NCBI GenBank assembly: GCA_003280185.1
Contig: QCFP01000027.1
Location: forward strand, 1 to 8,876
Source of the DNA: Prochlorococcus sp. AG-363-L02
GTDB lineage: Bacteria > Cyanobacteriota > Cyanobacteriia > PCC-6307 > Cyanobiaceae
Direction of reading: 5' to 3'
DNA length: 8,876 nt
Part shown: positions 1 through 7,705 of the stretch, piece by piece
How positions within the stretch are numbered: position 1 is the first letter of the stretch
Layout: each line of letters begins with the position of its first letter
Program-made: the position numbers and the translations under genes
Notes under the pieces: generated by a model
The model's input: only the letters and a program-made list of their open reading frames with translations
What the model was told of the DNA's origin: nothing
The model's database searches: none

Positions 1-798
<798 letters not shown>

Positions 799-805
799 TC
801 ATTAA

Positions 806-1888
806 ATGAACGTACTGACTGCACTAATAGTCCTTGGGTTTCTCATCCTCATTCATGAAGCAGGTCATTTCCTAGCCGCAACTATTCAAGGAATCCAGGT
901 AAATGGATTTTCAATTGGATTTGGCCCTGCAGTAATAAAACGAGAAATCAAAGGGGTTACATATGCAATTAGAGCACTTCCTCTAGGAGGCTTCGTTTCA
1001 TTTCCTGATGACCAGGAGGAAAATAACATTCCTGAAGATGATCCAAATCTTCTTAAAAACCGCCCAATACCTCAAAGAGCTTTTGTCATCTCTGCTGGAG
1101 TAATTGCAAATCTTCTACTCGCTTGGATTGTTCTATTTAGCCAAGGAGCATTATTAGGACTCCCAAGCCAACCAGAGCCTGGAGTTCTAGTTGTAGCAAT
1201 TGAAAGCCATCAAAGAGCTGAGCAAGCTGGCCTGCAACCAGGAGACCGCATTATCGAAATTAACGGGATCAATCTTGGCCAGGGTCAAGAAGCTGTCCAG
1301 GTACTTGTTGAAAAAGTCAAGGCCTCACCTGAGGGCGCTCTTTTATTAAAAAGCATCCGAGGCAAAGAGAGAATCGAGCAAAAGATTGTCCCAAACAATG
1401 TCCAAGGAAAAGGAAAAATTGGTGCTCAATTGCAACCAACCATAACCAGCAAGCTAATCCCCGCAAAAAATATTGGGCAAATCCTCCAAGAAGTAAACAA
1501 GCAATTCTTCGATCTACTGAGCAAAACAATTCGGGGATACAAAGGTTTATTTACAGAATTTGGAACCACAGCGAAACAATTAAGTGGTCCTGTGAAGATT
1601 GTTGAAATTGGTGCTCAGCTAACAGGACAGGGCTCTTCAGGCATAATACTTTTTACAGCATTAATTTCGATTAATCTTGCGGTTCTAAACTCCCTACCCC
1701 TTCCTCTTCTTGATGGAGGTCAGCTTGCACTTCTTATATATGAGGCCATAAATGGGAAGCCTCTACCAAAGCAACTTCAACTAGCAATACTCCAATCCGG
1801 CCTTGTATTCATGGTTGGATTAAGTATGATTCTAATAATTCGTGATACATCACAGCTATCTATAGTTCAAGCTCTCTTCTCTAATTAA
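806..1888 (+). CDS. rseP: RIP metalloprotease RseP, site-2 protease family
   Basis: Intramembrane zinc protease of the S2P/M50 family. In other bacteria it cleaves anti-sigma factors or signal-peptide remnants within the membrane; the target here is unknown. The 360 residues show a first transmembrane helix with the zinc motif HEAGH (17-21), a second hydrophobic segment (about 92-119), one PDZ domain (about 125-197, with GLQPGDRIIEINGINL at 142-157) and the second active-site motif NSLPLPLLDGG (295-305), whose Asp303 is the third zinc ligand. Another hydrophobic segment follows near 330-346. One PDZ domain and this length are usual in cyanobacteria; E. coli RseP has two and is longer. The ATG is fixed by an in-frame TAA directly before it (803-805). 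No Shine-Dalgarno sequence is seen. The 7-base gap from serS suggests translation from the same mRNA. Confidence 0.96.
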   Translation: MNVLTALIVLGFLILIHEAGHFLAATIQGIQVNGFSIGFGPAVIKREIKGVTYAIRALPLGGFVSFPDDQEENNIPEDDPNLLKNRPIPQRAFVISAGVIANLLLAWIVLFSQGALLGLPSQPEPGVLVVAIESHQRAEQAGLQPGDRIIEINGINLGQGQEAVQVLVEKVKASPEGALLLKSIRGKERIEQKIVPNNVQGKGKIGAQLQPTITSKLIPAKNIGQILQEVNKQFFDLLSKTIRGYKGLFTEFGTTAKQLSGPVKIVEIGAQLTGQGSSGIILFTALISINLAVLNSLPLPLLDGGQLALLIYEAINGKPLPKQLQLAILQSGLVFMVGLSMILIIRDTSQLSIVQALFSN

Positions 1889-1906
1889 ACAAAGAAAAAG
1901 CCTTTC

Positions 1907-1978
1907 TTCCCTAGGTTTAATTTATCATTTGAGACTCAAGAACAGTCATAAGGTTAGGATGGTGGATTATTCCCTAGG
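1907..1978. repeat. Gap between rseP and rpsN: 9-base direct repeat and short inverted repeat
   Basis: The 105-base gap carries TTCCCTAGG twice in the same orientation, at 1907-1915 and 1970-1978, each containing the palindrome CCTAGG. Between them TTGAG-A-CTCAA (1929-1939) is a perfect 5+5 inverted repeat. The second copy ends 15 bases before the rpsN ATG, so it would lie in the leader or near the transcription start. TAGGAT (1955-1960) is a weak -10 candidate for rpsN, and no -35 stands at a normal distance. AAGAAA and TTTCTT (about 1892-1908) could form a weak hairpin after rseP, but it lacks a GC stem. A regulatory role is inference only. Confidence 0.35.
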
Positions 1979-1993
1979 ACTTAAAATCGCCGC

Positions 1994-2296
1994 ATGGCTA
2001 AAAAGTCAATGATCGCAAGAGATGTGAAGCGCAAGAAGCTTGTCGAGCGCTATGCAACCAAAAGGAATGCTTTATTAGCAGCCTTTAATGCTGCTAAGGA
2101 CCCCATGGAACGTCTCGAAATTCATAGGAAAATTCAAGCTTTACCGAGAAATAGCGCGCCAAATCGAATCCGCAATAGATGTTGGGCTACTGGTAAACCC
2201 AGAGGCGTTTACCGTGATTTTGGACTTTGCCGTAACCAACTACGAGCTAGAGCCCATAAAGGCGAACTCCCAGGAGTAGTGAAATCAAGTTGGTAA
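1994..2296 (+). CDS. rpsN: 30S ribosomal protein S14
   Basis: Small-subunit protein of the 30S head that binds 16S rRNA beside S3, S10 and S19. The 100 residues are very basic and carry the family signature: a block around [14 protein letters not shown] (51-64) and then [18 protein letters not shown] (67-84), ending in a C-terminal KSSW. It is the long, zinc-free type: only Cys63 and Cys79 are present and there are no CxxC pairs. The ATG at 1994 begins the usual [10 protein letters not shown]. No Shine-Dalgarno sequence is visible. It stands outside the main ribosomal-protein operons, here between rseP and pnp, and is followed by its own terminator, so it is probably a single-gene unit. Confidence 0.98.
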   Translation: MAKKSMIARDVKRKKLVERYATKRNALLAAFNAAKDPMERLEIHRKIQALPRNSAPNRIRNRCWATGKPRGVYRDFGLCRNQLRARAHKGELPGVVKSSW

Positions 2297-2356
2297 ATGC
2301 TTTAGCTAAAGGTTTCGATCTCTGACTTAACCCCAAAAAGCACCATCAATCAAAAC

Positions 2357-2391
2357 AAAAAAGGGCTCTTAAAAAAGAAGATCCCTTTTTT
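2357..2391 (+). terminator. Intrinsic terminator after rpsN
   Basis: The arms AAAAAAGGG (2357-2365) and CCCTTTTTT (2383-2391) pair. Inside them TCTT (2367-2370) pairs with AAGA (2375-2378) around a four-base A loop, leaving a small internal bulge. The right arm ends in six T. The structure lies 61 bases after the rpsN stop and before the pnp promoter region. The A-tract/T-tract symmetry means it could also work on the other strand, but no minus-strand gene ends here. Confidence 0.75.
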
Positions 2392-2450
2392 AATGTCACA
2401 AAATAAACAAATCAATAGGCACTAATTCAAAGATTTCATATCTGGGGGCT

Positions 2451-2456
2451 TATAAA
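2451..2456 (+). promoter_or_regulatory. Probable -10 element of pnp
   Basis: TATAAA follows a G-rich stretch (TGGGGGC) and would start transcription near 2463, about 30 bases before the pnp GTG. The -35 region is poor: TTCAAA (2426-2431) has a 19-base spacer. A weak inverted repeat AGAT-N5-ATCT (2431-2443) lies just upstream. The position between the rpsN terminator and pnp supports it; the rest is pattern matching. Confidence 0.4.
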
Positions 2457-2494
2457 ATGCAAGAATATTCTCAGACAAAAAGACATAAGAGCAC

Positions 2495-4660
2495 GTGCAA
2501 GGTCAGACAAAGTCGATCTCCTTTGATGGTCGGGAGATAAGGCTGACTACAGGGCGATTCGCGCCACAGGCCGGAGGTTCAGTATTAGTGGAATGCGGAG
2601 ATACCGCAGTCCTTGTTACTGCAACGCAATCAACAGGAAGAGAAGGCATTGATTTTCTCCCACTAATTTGCGACTACGAAGAAAGGCTCTACGCAGCAGG
2701 GAGAATCCCTGGAAGTTTCATGCGACGAGAGAGTCGTCCCCCAGAGAGAGCGACCCTGGTTGCTCGACTTATTGATAGGCCAATGAGGCCTCTTTTCCCT
2801 GGGTGGATGCGAGATGACATCCAAATAGTTGCGACCTGTCTATCACTTGACGAAAGAGTTCCTTCTGATGTCCTTGCCGTAACGGGTGCCTCAATGGCAA
2901 CCCTTCTTGCGGGAATCCCATTCCAGGGACCTATGGCAGCAGTAAGAGTTGGATTACTTGGCGATGATTTCGTACTAAATCCAAGCTACAGAGAAATTGA
3001 GCGAGGAGATCTTGACCTTGTAATAGCTGGAACCCCAGACGGGGTAGTCATGGTTGAGGCTGGTGCAAATCAACTTTCAGAGCAAGACATCATTGAAGCA
3101 ATTGATTTCGGATACGAGGCCGTCTCTGAACTCATCAAAGCCCAAGAATCAATACTTAAAGAATTAGGGATCAAGCAAGTCCATCCAGAAAGCCCTACCG
3201 AGGACAAAACATTACCTTCTTATCTTGATAAAAACTGCAGTAAGGAAATACGAGAAGTCCTAAAGAAGTTTGAACAAACAAAAGCTGATAGAGATAACAA
3301 GCTTGAAGAAATAAAAGCCGCCACTGCAGAAGCTATTGAGGCTCTCAAAGACGATAACAGTGTTAAAAAAGCAGTCACAGGAAACAACAAGCTACTTCCA
3401 ACAGCATTTAAATCCCTCACCAAAAAGCTTATGAGGGAACAAATTCTTAAAGAAGGAGTAAGAGTTGATGGTCGAAAACTAGATGAAGTAAGAAAAATTG
3501 ATGCAGCAGTTGGCGTTCTGCCTAAACGCGTGCATGGATCAGGCTTATTCAACCGAGGACTCACACAAGTTCTTTCAACGGCAACCTTGGGAACCCCAAG
3601 TGATGCGCAAGAAATGGACGACCTCAATCCAAATACTGAAAAGACCTACCTACATCACTACAATTTCCCTCCATATTCGGTCGGAGAAACCCGTCCTATG
3701 CGTTCGCCTGGGAGAAGAGAAATCGGACATGGTGCTTTAGCTGAACGCGCCATTATTCCCGTCCTACCAGCAAAAGACACATTCCCTTATGTCCTGAGGG
3801 TGGTTAGCGAAGTCCTTAGCTCTAACGGTTCGACCTCCATGGGTTCGGTCTGTGGAAGCACCCTTGCATTAATGGATGCTGGTGTTCCATTACAAGCGCC
3901 TGTAGGTGGAGCGGCAATGGGACTTATAAAAGAAGATGATGAAATCAGGATCCTGACTGACATCCAAGGGATAGAGGATTTTCTGGGTGACATGGATTTC
4001 AAAGTTGCTGGTACCGAAAAAGGCATCACCGCGTTGCAAATGGATATGAAAATCACAGGATTGTCAGTGTCGACCGTCTCTGAAGCAGTTAACCAAGCAC
4101 GTCCTGCAAGGATCCACATCCTTGAAAAAATGAAAGAAGCAATTGATAAACCTAGAGAGTCTCTTTCACCTCATGCCCCAAGGTTGCTGAGCTTCAGGAT
4201 TGATCCTGAACTTATTGGAACAGTAATCGGCCCAGGAGGTAGGACCATTAAGGGGATTACAGAGCGTACTAACACCAAGATAGATATAGAAGATGGCGGC
4301 ATAGTCACTATTGCCTCGCATGATGGTGCTGCAGCCGAAGGCGCAAGAAGAATCATTGAAGGCCTTACTAGAAAGGTAAATGAGGGAGAGGTCTTTACTG
4401 GAGCTATTACAAGAATCATCCCCATAGGAGCCTTTGTAGAAATCCTTCCAGGGAAAGAGGGAATGATTCACATCTCCCAACTCTCTGAAGCTCGAGTAGA
4501 AAAAGTAGAAGATGTTGTCAAGGTTGGGGATGAAGTCACCGTGCGTGTTCGAGAAATAGATAACCGCGGAAGGATCAATCTCACTCTCAGAGGTGTTCCA
4601 CAAAATGGTGAATCAATGCATCCAGAACCAAGTCCCATGCCAGTTGCACCACTCACCTAA
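2495..4660 (+). CDS. pnp: Polyribonucleotide nucleotidyltransferase (PNPase)
   Basis: Phosphorolytic 3'-5' exoribonuclease that degrades mRNA, releasing nucleoside diphosphates, and can add heteropolymeric tails. It works as a trimer. The 721 residues have the full layout: first RNase PH-like core (about 6-145, with [20 protein letters not shown]), an alpha-helical linker with a charged stretch (about 245-290), second RNase PH core (from VRVDGR near 321, with catalytic acidic residues in [10 protein letters not shown], Asp499 and Asp501), KH domain with GPGG at 579-582, S1 RNA-binding domain (about 631-698) and a short Pro-rich tail. The start is GTG: an in-frame TAA (2486-2488) lies only two codons upstream and the protein then begins as expected. 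No clear Shine-Dalgarno sequence is present. It probably has its own promoter. Its stop is 10 bases from the stop of cysQ on the other strand, with no visible terminator between. Confidence 0.98.
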   Translation: MQGQTKSISFDGREIRLTTGRFAPQAGGSVLVECGDTAVLVTATQSTGREGIDFLPLICDYEERLYAAGRIPGSFMRRESRPPERATLVARLIDRPMRPLFPGWMRDDIQIVATCLSLDERVPSDVLAVTGASMATLLAGIPFQGPMAAVRVGLLGDDFVLNPSYREIERGDLDLVIAGTPDGVVMVEAGANQLSEQDIIEAIDFGYEAVSELIKAQESILKELGIKQVHPESPTEDKTLPSYLDKNCSKEIREVLKKFEQTKADRDNKLEEIKAATAEAIEALKDDNSVKKAVTGNNKLLPTAFKSLTKKLMREQILKEGVRVDGRKLDEVRKIDAAVGVLPKRVHGSGLFNRGLTQVLSTATLGTPSDAQEMDDLNPNTEKTYLHHYNFPPYSVGETRPMRSPGRREIGHGALAERAIIPVLPAKDTFPYVLRVVSEVLSSNGSTSMGSVCGSTLALMDAGVPLQAPVGGAAMGLIKEDDEIRILTDIQGIEDFLGDMDFKVAGTEKGITALQMDMKITGLSVSTVSEAVNQARPARIHILEKMKEAIDKPRESLSPHAPRLLSFRIDPELIGTVIGPGGRTIKGITERTNTKIDIEDGGIVTIASHDGAAAEGARRIIEGLTRKVNEGEVFTGAITRIIPIGAFVEILPGKEGMIHISQLSEARVEKVEDVVKVGDEVTVRVREIDNRGRINLTLRGVPQNGESMHPEPSPMPVAPLT

Positions 4661-4670
4661 GAAATATTAA

Positions 4671-5585
4671 TTAACCAACACAATCATCCAAGGCGCGTAG
4701 CTCATCCATAATCTTTTTGCAGATTTGAGGATGTTTAAAGCCGTGGCTCGCGACCAAACAACCCGCTTGCTGCCAATCCCCTTTGTTGTATTCCAAAGTG
4801 GATCCATCTACATGTGTAAAGCCGCCCCCAGCTGCAATTAAGACAGCCTCAGGTGCAGCCATATCCCAATCTTTGGGAGCAGTTTTGCCTGAAAGTGAAA
4901 TATAAATATCAGCCTCTCCTCTTAGAAGGGTTGCGACCTTACATCCCACGCTGCCCACTTTTTTTCCTGAAAGGAAGGGGATGCGTTCTAGAAGCTTTTC
5001 AAGTTTTAAATCTCTATGACTTCGGCTAGTGACCAACAACAAGTCACTTTCTAAGCGACGATTACTAAAGGAAGGTGAGATCCGATCTCCTAAGCGGTTT
5101 TCGCACCAAGTTCCAACTCCTAAACCCCCAAACCAAAGCTCTTCCAATTCAGGAATTAAAACAATGCCAAGCACAGGACGATTAAAATGGACTAAGGCTA
5201 AATGCACTGCATAGTCAGTAGACCCCTCAAGAAAATCCTTAGTCCCATCCAACGGGTCCAAAATCCAGAGCCACTCGCTATCAACAGACTTATTCACAGC
5301 GAATTGTTTTTTTACAGTCTCTTCACTCAGCAGAATCCAGTCTTCTTGTTTAAAAGAGGACTTTAATCCTTCTAAAAGCCATGTATTAACTGCAAGATCA
5401 GCTACTGATACAGGTCCATCACTTCCTTCCTGAACCTCTAAAACAGAAGGAAAACCATATGGAGGGTTCTCTCTCCTCGAGTATGCAAGAAGAATATCCG
5501 CCGCACCCCAACACATTGGCCTTAGCTTCTCTAAGAGAGACGCTAAGGTCAAATTGAACGGCAAAACTGGATTAATAGACATCAT
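4671..5585 (-). CDS. cysQ: 3'(2'),5'-bisphosphate nucleotidase, CysQ type (inositol monophosphatase superfamily)
   Basis: Mg-dependent phosphatase expected to convert PAP to AMP (and PAPS to APS), removing the by-product of sulfate assimilation and sulfation. The 304 residues carry the superfamily signature: SDGPVSVAD (55-63), Glu88/Glu89 in LLSEET, the metal-binding motif DPLDGTKDF (110-118) with Asp110, Asp113 and nearby Asp117, and the second motif WDMAAPEAVL (240-249) with Asp241, then AAGGGF. KVATLLRGEADIY (216-228) is also family-like. The start is well bounded: two ATG codons in tandem (5585 and 5582) follow an in-frame TGA (5600-5598), with no start codon between. It shares a 23-base divergent gap with rsmI. 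Specificity for PAP rather than inositol phosphate or fructose bisphosphate is inferred from overall resemblance to cyanobacterial CysQ. Confidence 0.9.
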   Translation of the reverse strand: MMSINPVLPFNLTLASLLEKLRPMCWGAADILLAYSRRENPPYGFPSVLEVQEGSDGPVSVADLAVNTWLLEGLKSSFKQEDWILLSEETVKKQFAVNKSVDSEWLWILDPLDGTKDFLEGSTDYAVHLALVHFNRPVLGIVLIPELEELWFGGLGVGTWCENRLGDRISPSFSNRRLESDLLLVTSRSHRDLKLEKLLERIPFLSGKKVGSVGCKVATLLRGEADIYISLSGKTAPKDWDMAAPEAVLIAAGGGFTHVDGSTLEYNKGDWQQAGCLVASHGFKHPQICKKIMDELRALDDCVG

Positions 5586-5599
5586 GGATTTGACTACTC

Positions 5600-5602
5600 A
5601 GG
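5600..5602 (+). promoter_or_regulatory. Minimal Shine-Dalgarno element supporting the rsmI TTG start
   Basis: AGG stands 6 bases before TTG 5609, a proper spacing. The rsmI frame is closed upstream by TGA (5591-5593). Between that stop and the conserved LYVVGTPIG, the only usual start codons are TTG 5609 and GTG 5639. GTG would remove residues just before the first beta strand, so TTG is preferred. Confidence 0.45.
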
Positions 5603-5608
5603 TACATT

Positions 5609-6481
5609 TTGAGCCAAAACTCTGAACCTGCACCAAGCGTGCTGTATGTCGTTGGAACTCCTATCGGTCACTTAGGGGACTTATCTCCACGGGCAGAATC
5701 TCTTTTAGCAAAAGCTTCAATCATCGCTTGTGAAGACACTCGTTATAGCGGAAAACTACTAAAAAGAATTGAGGCTAAAGGCCATCGAATTAGCTTCCAT
5801 AAGCACAACTTTCGTAGCAGAATCCCAAAGCTCATTAATCTTCTTGAAGAAGGGAAAAGTATTGCAATAATAAGTGATGCAGGCCTTCCTGGTATTTGTG
5901 ACCCAGGCCAAGAACTAGTAGCAGAAGCTAGAAAAAACAACCATCAAGTCATTTGTATCCCTGGCCCGTGCGCAGCAACTACAGCTCTTGTAAGCAGTGG
6001 ACTTCCTTCAAGCCAATTCTGTTTCGAAGGTTTTCTTCCCCCAAAAGGGAAACATAGGAGAAAGAGGCTGAAATCAATTGCACTGGAGGAACGTACAACA
6101 ATAATTTATGAATCACCTCATAGATTGATTCAACTTTTAAAAGAGCTTCATGAACTTTGTGATGAATGCCGTCCTATTCAAGTGGCCAAAGAACTAACCA
6201 AGGTTCATGAAGAACAAATAGGACATAATCTTAAATTAGTTTTACAACATTTTCTTGATAACAAACCTCAAGGTGAATTCACGCTTGTGCTAGGGGGTTA
6301 CAAGGATAATTCAGAGCCGTTAACTGACAAGAAACAATTGAAATCTGAATTGAATAAGCTTATCAGAGATGGTTTATCTCCTACCGAGGCTGCTAAAAAG
6401 CTTGCCGAAGAAATAGGGGAGTCAAAAAGGGTGCTCTATTCACTTATTCATGAAGAAAATAAATTTTCGAACAATGACTAG
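5609..6481 (+). CDS. rsmI: 16S rRNA (cytidine1402-2'-O)-methyltransferase RsmI
   Basis: SAM-dependent enzyme that methylates the ribose of C1402 in the 30S decoding centre. It belongs to the tetrapyrrole-methylase (class III) fold family. Seen in the 290 residues: LYVVGTPIG (12-20) followed by HLGD, EDTR (42-45), the glycine loop SDAGLPGICDPG (89-100), IPGPCAATTALVSSGLP, FEGFLP, YESPHR and the small C-terminal helical domain with SPTEAAKKLAEE. Many family members have Asn where this one has His21 (GTPIGNLGD in the common form). The start is TTG, chosen from the upstream AGG and the upstream in-frame stop. It diverges from cysQ and probably heads a unit with the small membrane-protein gene, which lies 36 bases downstream in the same frame. 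Confidence 0.95.
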   Translation: MSQNSEPAPSVLYVVGTPIGHLGDLSPRAESLLAKASIIACEDTRYSGKLLKRIEAKGHRISFHKHNFRSRIPKLINLLEEGKSIAIISDAGLPGICDPGQELVAEARKNNHQVICIPGPCAATTALVSSGLPSSQFCFEGFLPPKGKHRRKRLKSIALEERTTIIYESPHRLIQLLKELHELCDECRPIQVAKELTKVHEEQIGHNLKLVLQHFLDNKPQGEFTLVLGGYKDNSEPLTDKKQLKSELNKLIRDGLSPTEAAKKLAEEIGESKRVLYSLIHEENKFSNND

Positions 6482-6517
6482 AATAAACACACAAAGTTTT
6501 CGCATTTCTCACTTCAG

Positions 6518-6754
6518 GTGCTTTTTCGATTGAAGCTACTAGTCTCAACATTGACTAATGGTGTTCTTTTACTATTTTTACTTTGTCTTGGTTCACAAAA
6601 TCTAAACGACAAGGAAAGCCTCAATCTTGGATTTGATACAACTACTGAGCTTCCAATTGGATTTCTTGTAGGAAGCTCCGTTGTTGTAGGTTTCATCTGC
6701 GGAGGTAGTACTGCAGCGGTTTTGATCCCAAATAATTCTGATAAAAGAAATTAA
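6518..6754 (+). CDS. Small two-helix membrane protein, LapA/DUF1049-like layout
   Basis: Not recognised by name. The 78-residue product has two hydrophobic segments (about 6-25 and 47-70) joined by a polar loop, with a basic C-terminal end. The layout (helix, SQN, a short polar strand, then ELPIGFLVG and Gly-rich FICGG) resembles LapA-domain inner-membrane proteins such as the DUF1049 family, but this is resemblance by eye only. The start is uncertain: GTG 6518 gives 78 residues and TTG 6530 gives 74; neither has a clear Shine-Dalgarno sequence. It follows rsmI in the same frame without another stop, so cotranscription is likely. It ends 5 bases before the end of the opposing helix-turn-helix gene. 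Coherent membrane topology makes a real gene likely; the overlapping minus-strand frame at 6514-6696 looks like a shadow. Confidence 0.72.
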   Translation: MLFRLKLLVSTLTNGVLLLFLLCLGSQNLNDKESLNLGFDTTTELPIGFLVGSSVVVGFICGGSTAAVLIPNNSDKRN

Positions 6755-6759
6755 GTTGC

Positions 6760-7512
6760 CTATATATCTAGGGCTATCAATGAACCCTCAACAATCAATC
6801 TTGAGATACCTCTTGCCAATAAAAATGGTGTTGATATGTGAAAAACATTTGTGTTTGGGATCTTAATCACTCTCTGATTTCGTCCACACTGTCGTTTAGC
6901 AGACCTGGGGTTAGAAAATAAATATAAGGCCTTCCTTTCCATATCAAGCTCAGACAGTGAGCCTAGCTCAGGGAAATCACTTAAAGGTCTAGCCTCCAGT
7001 TCAACTGTCTTTTCCACAAGCATATAAACACTTTCTGGGAGAACACCAGGTACAAGTGGTTTACATTTAATCTCACGATGATCATCAAAGATATCTTGAT
7101 CCATCAAAGGCACAACCTCTTGAAAAATTGTTCCTTCAAAGGACTCTTCTAACTGGATAGAAGAGTCTCCTTCTGAGGAATCGTCAAAATCCTCAGCATC
7201 ATCTAAAGCCAACTGCGAAGAGGCTTTTGTATTCAATTCAAGGGGCTCTAGAGTATTGACTTCCTTACAAACAACAAAATCATCATCTTTAGACGCGCTT
7301 GCTTCAACCTTTATCTCTTTCTTGGTTGCGCCACGAACCCGAGAAGCTTTAAGAGAGGCATAATCTTCATCTGACAAAAAAGTTTTTAGAGTTCTAGTAA
7401 CAGTGTTAACGCTGCATCCGTAAGCATCAGCCAATCTTGCTGAGGTCTCCCCAGCCCTATAGCTATCTACCAGTTGTCTCTTCTGGCTCTCGCTCAGTCT
7501 TCGCGTAGCCAT
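6760..7512 (-). CDS. Unknown protein with N-terminal helix-turn-helix, acidic linker and conserved-looking C-terminal domain
   Basis: Function unknown. The N-terminal region (about 7-46) reads as a three-helix DNA-binding fold of the resolvase/transposase type: SESQKRQLVDSYRAG, then SARLADAYG and the probable recognition helix SVNTVTRTLKTFL. There is no transposase or recombinase catalytic domain. Residues about 70-145 are acidic and low in complexity (LALDDAEDFDDSSEGD near 101-116), like a flexible linker. Residues about 150-250 look folded, with PESVYMLVEKTVELEARPL, basic SNPRSAKRQCGRNQR (200-214) and a hydrophobic end. ATG 7512 begins the typical MATRRLS and is the natural start. It is divergent from tRNA-Arg with 66 bases between, and converges on the small membrane-protein gene. 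A DNA-binding regulator or nucleoid protein is the likeliest role, but this is inference. Confidence 0.85.
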   Translation of the reverse strand: MATRRLSESQKRQLVDSYRAGETSARLADAYGCSVNTVTRTLKTFLSDEDYASLKASRVRGATKKEIKVEASASKDDDFVVCKEVNTLEPLELNTKASSQLALDDAEDFDDSSEGDSSIQLEESFEGTIFQEVVPLMDQDIFDDHREIKCKPLVPGVLPESVYMLVEKTVELEARPLSDFPELGSLSELDMERKALYLFSNPRSAKRQCGRNQRVIKIPNTNVFHISTPFLLARGISRLIVEGSLIALDI

Positions 7513-7537
7513 TAAATCAAGAACTCATACTCAAACA

Positions 7538-7547
7538 TTAGGCCTAA
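7538..7547. promoter_or_regulatory. Palindrome TTAGGCCTAA between the helix-turn-helix gene and tRNA-Arg
   Basis: A perfect 10-base palindrome sits in the 66-base divergent gap, 25 bases before the start codon of the minus-strand gene and 31 bases before the tRNA. It covers the place where a -35 of a tRNA promoter with -10 CAGAAT (7565-7570) would be. On the minus strand a near-consensus -35, CTGACA (7566-7561), lies upstream, but no good -10 follows at normal distance. The site could be an operator for the neighbouring helix-turn-helix protein; there is no direct proof. Confidence 0.3.
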
Positions 7548-7578
7548 GAGTCTCCAAAGGCTGTCAGAATGTAATGAA

Positions 7579-7652
7579 GCTCCCTTAGCTCAGCTGGATA
7601 GAGCATCTGCCTTCTAAGCAGCAGGTCGTTGGTTCGAATCCAACAGGGGGCG
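7579..7652 (+). tRNA. tRNA-Arg (anticodon UCU)
   Basis: Complete cloverleaf of 74 bases. The acceptor stem is GCTCCCT with AGGGGGC (one T-G pair), followed by discriminator G7652. The D arm is GCTC/GAGC with GG in the loop. The anticodon loop CTTCTAA carries TCT at 7613-7615. The variable loop is AGGTC, and the T arm is GTTGG/CCAAC with loop TTCGAAT. It decodes AGA (and AGG by wobble), codons common in this AT-rich genome. CCA is not encoded and must be added by a nucleotidyltransferase. The outermost anticodon-stem pair (27-43, T7606 with C7622) is a mismatch; the other four pairs are sound. No integrase or repeated tRNA end is seen nearby. Confidence 0.97.
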
Positions 7653-7668
7653 TTCAAATTATTTGCCC

Positions 7669-7682
7669 CTTGTGAGAACAAG
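7669..7682. other. Small hairpin after tRNA-Arg
   Basis: CTTGT and ACAAG form a perfect 5-base stem around GAGA, a GNRA-type loop, 16 bases after the tRNA. No T tract follows on either strand, so it is not a standard terminator. It lies between the tRNA 3' end and the end of the opposing small gene and may only mark the tRNA trailer. Confidence 0.3.
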
Positions 7683-7705
7683 CCTGACAAAGCGCTCAGA
7701 AGCCT

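Noticed and set aside
3220..4656. Several minus-strand frames inside pnp (3220-3627, 3787-4119, 4166-4603, 4171-4425, 4468-4656)
   Set aside because: They lie wholly inside the intact pnp gene, have skewed Ser/Pro/Leu-rich compositions and show no domain; they are shadows of pnp codons.
5530..5543. TCTC-TAA-GAGA hairpin near the start of cysQ
   Set aside because: Short, inside coding sequence, and without a T tract or other regulatory context.
6760..7512. Transposase gene or insertion sequence based on the helix-turn-helix
   Set aside because: No catalytic domain, no terminal inverted repeats and no target duplication are visible around the gene.
7579..7700. Integration site at the 3' end of tRNA-Arg
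   Set aside because: No repeat of the tRNA 3' end, no integrase and no phage-like genes are found in the window.
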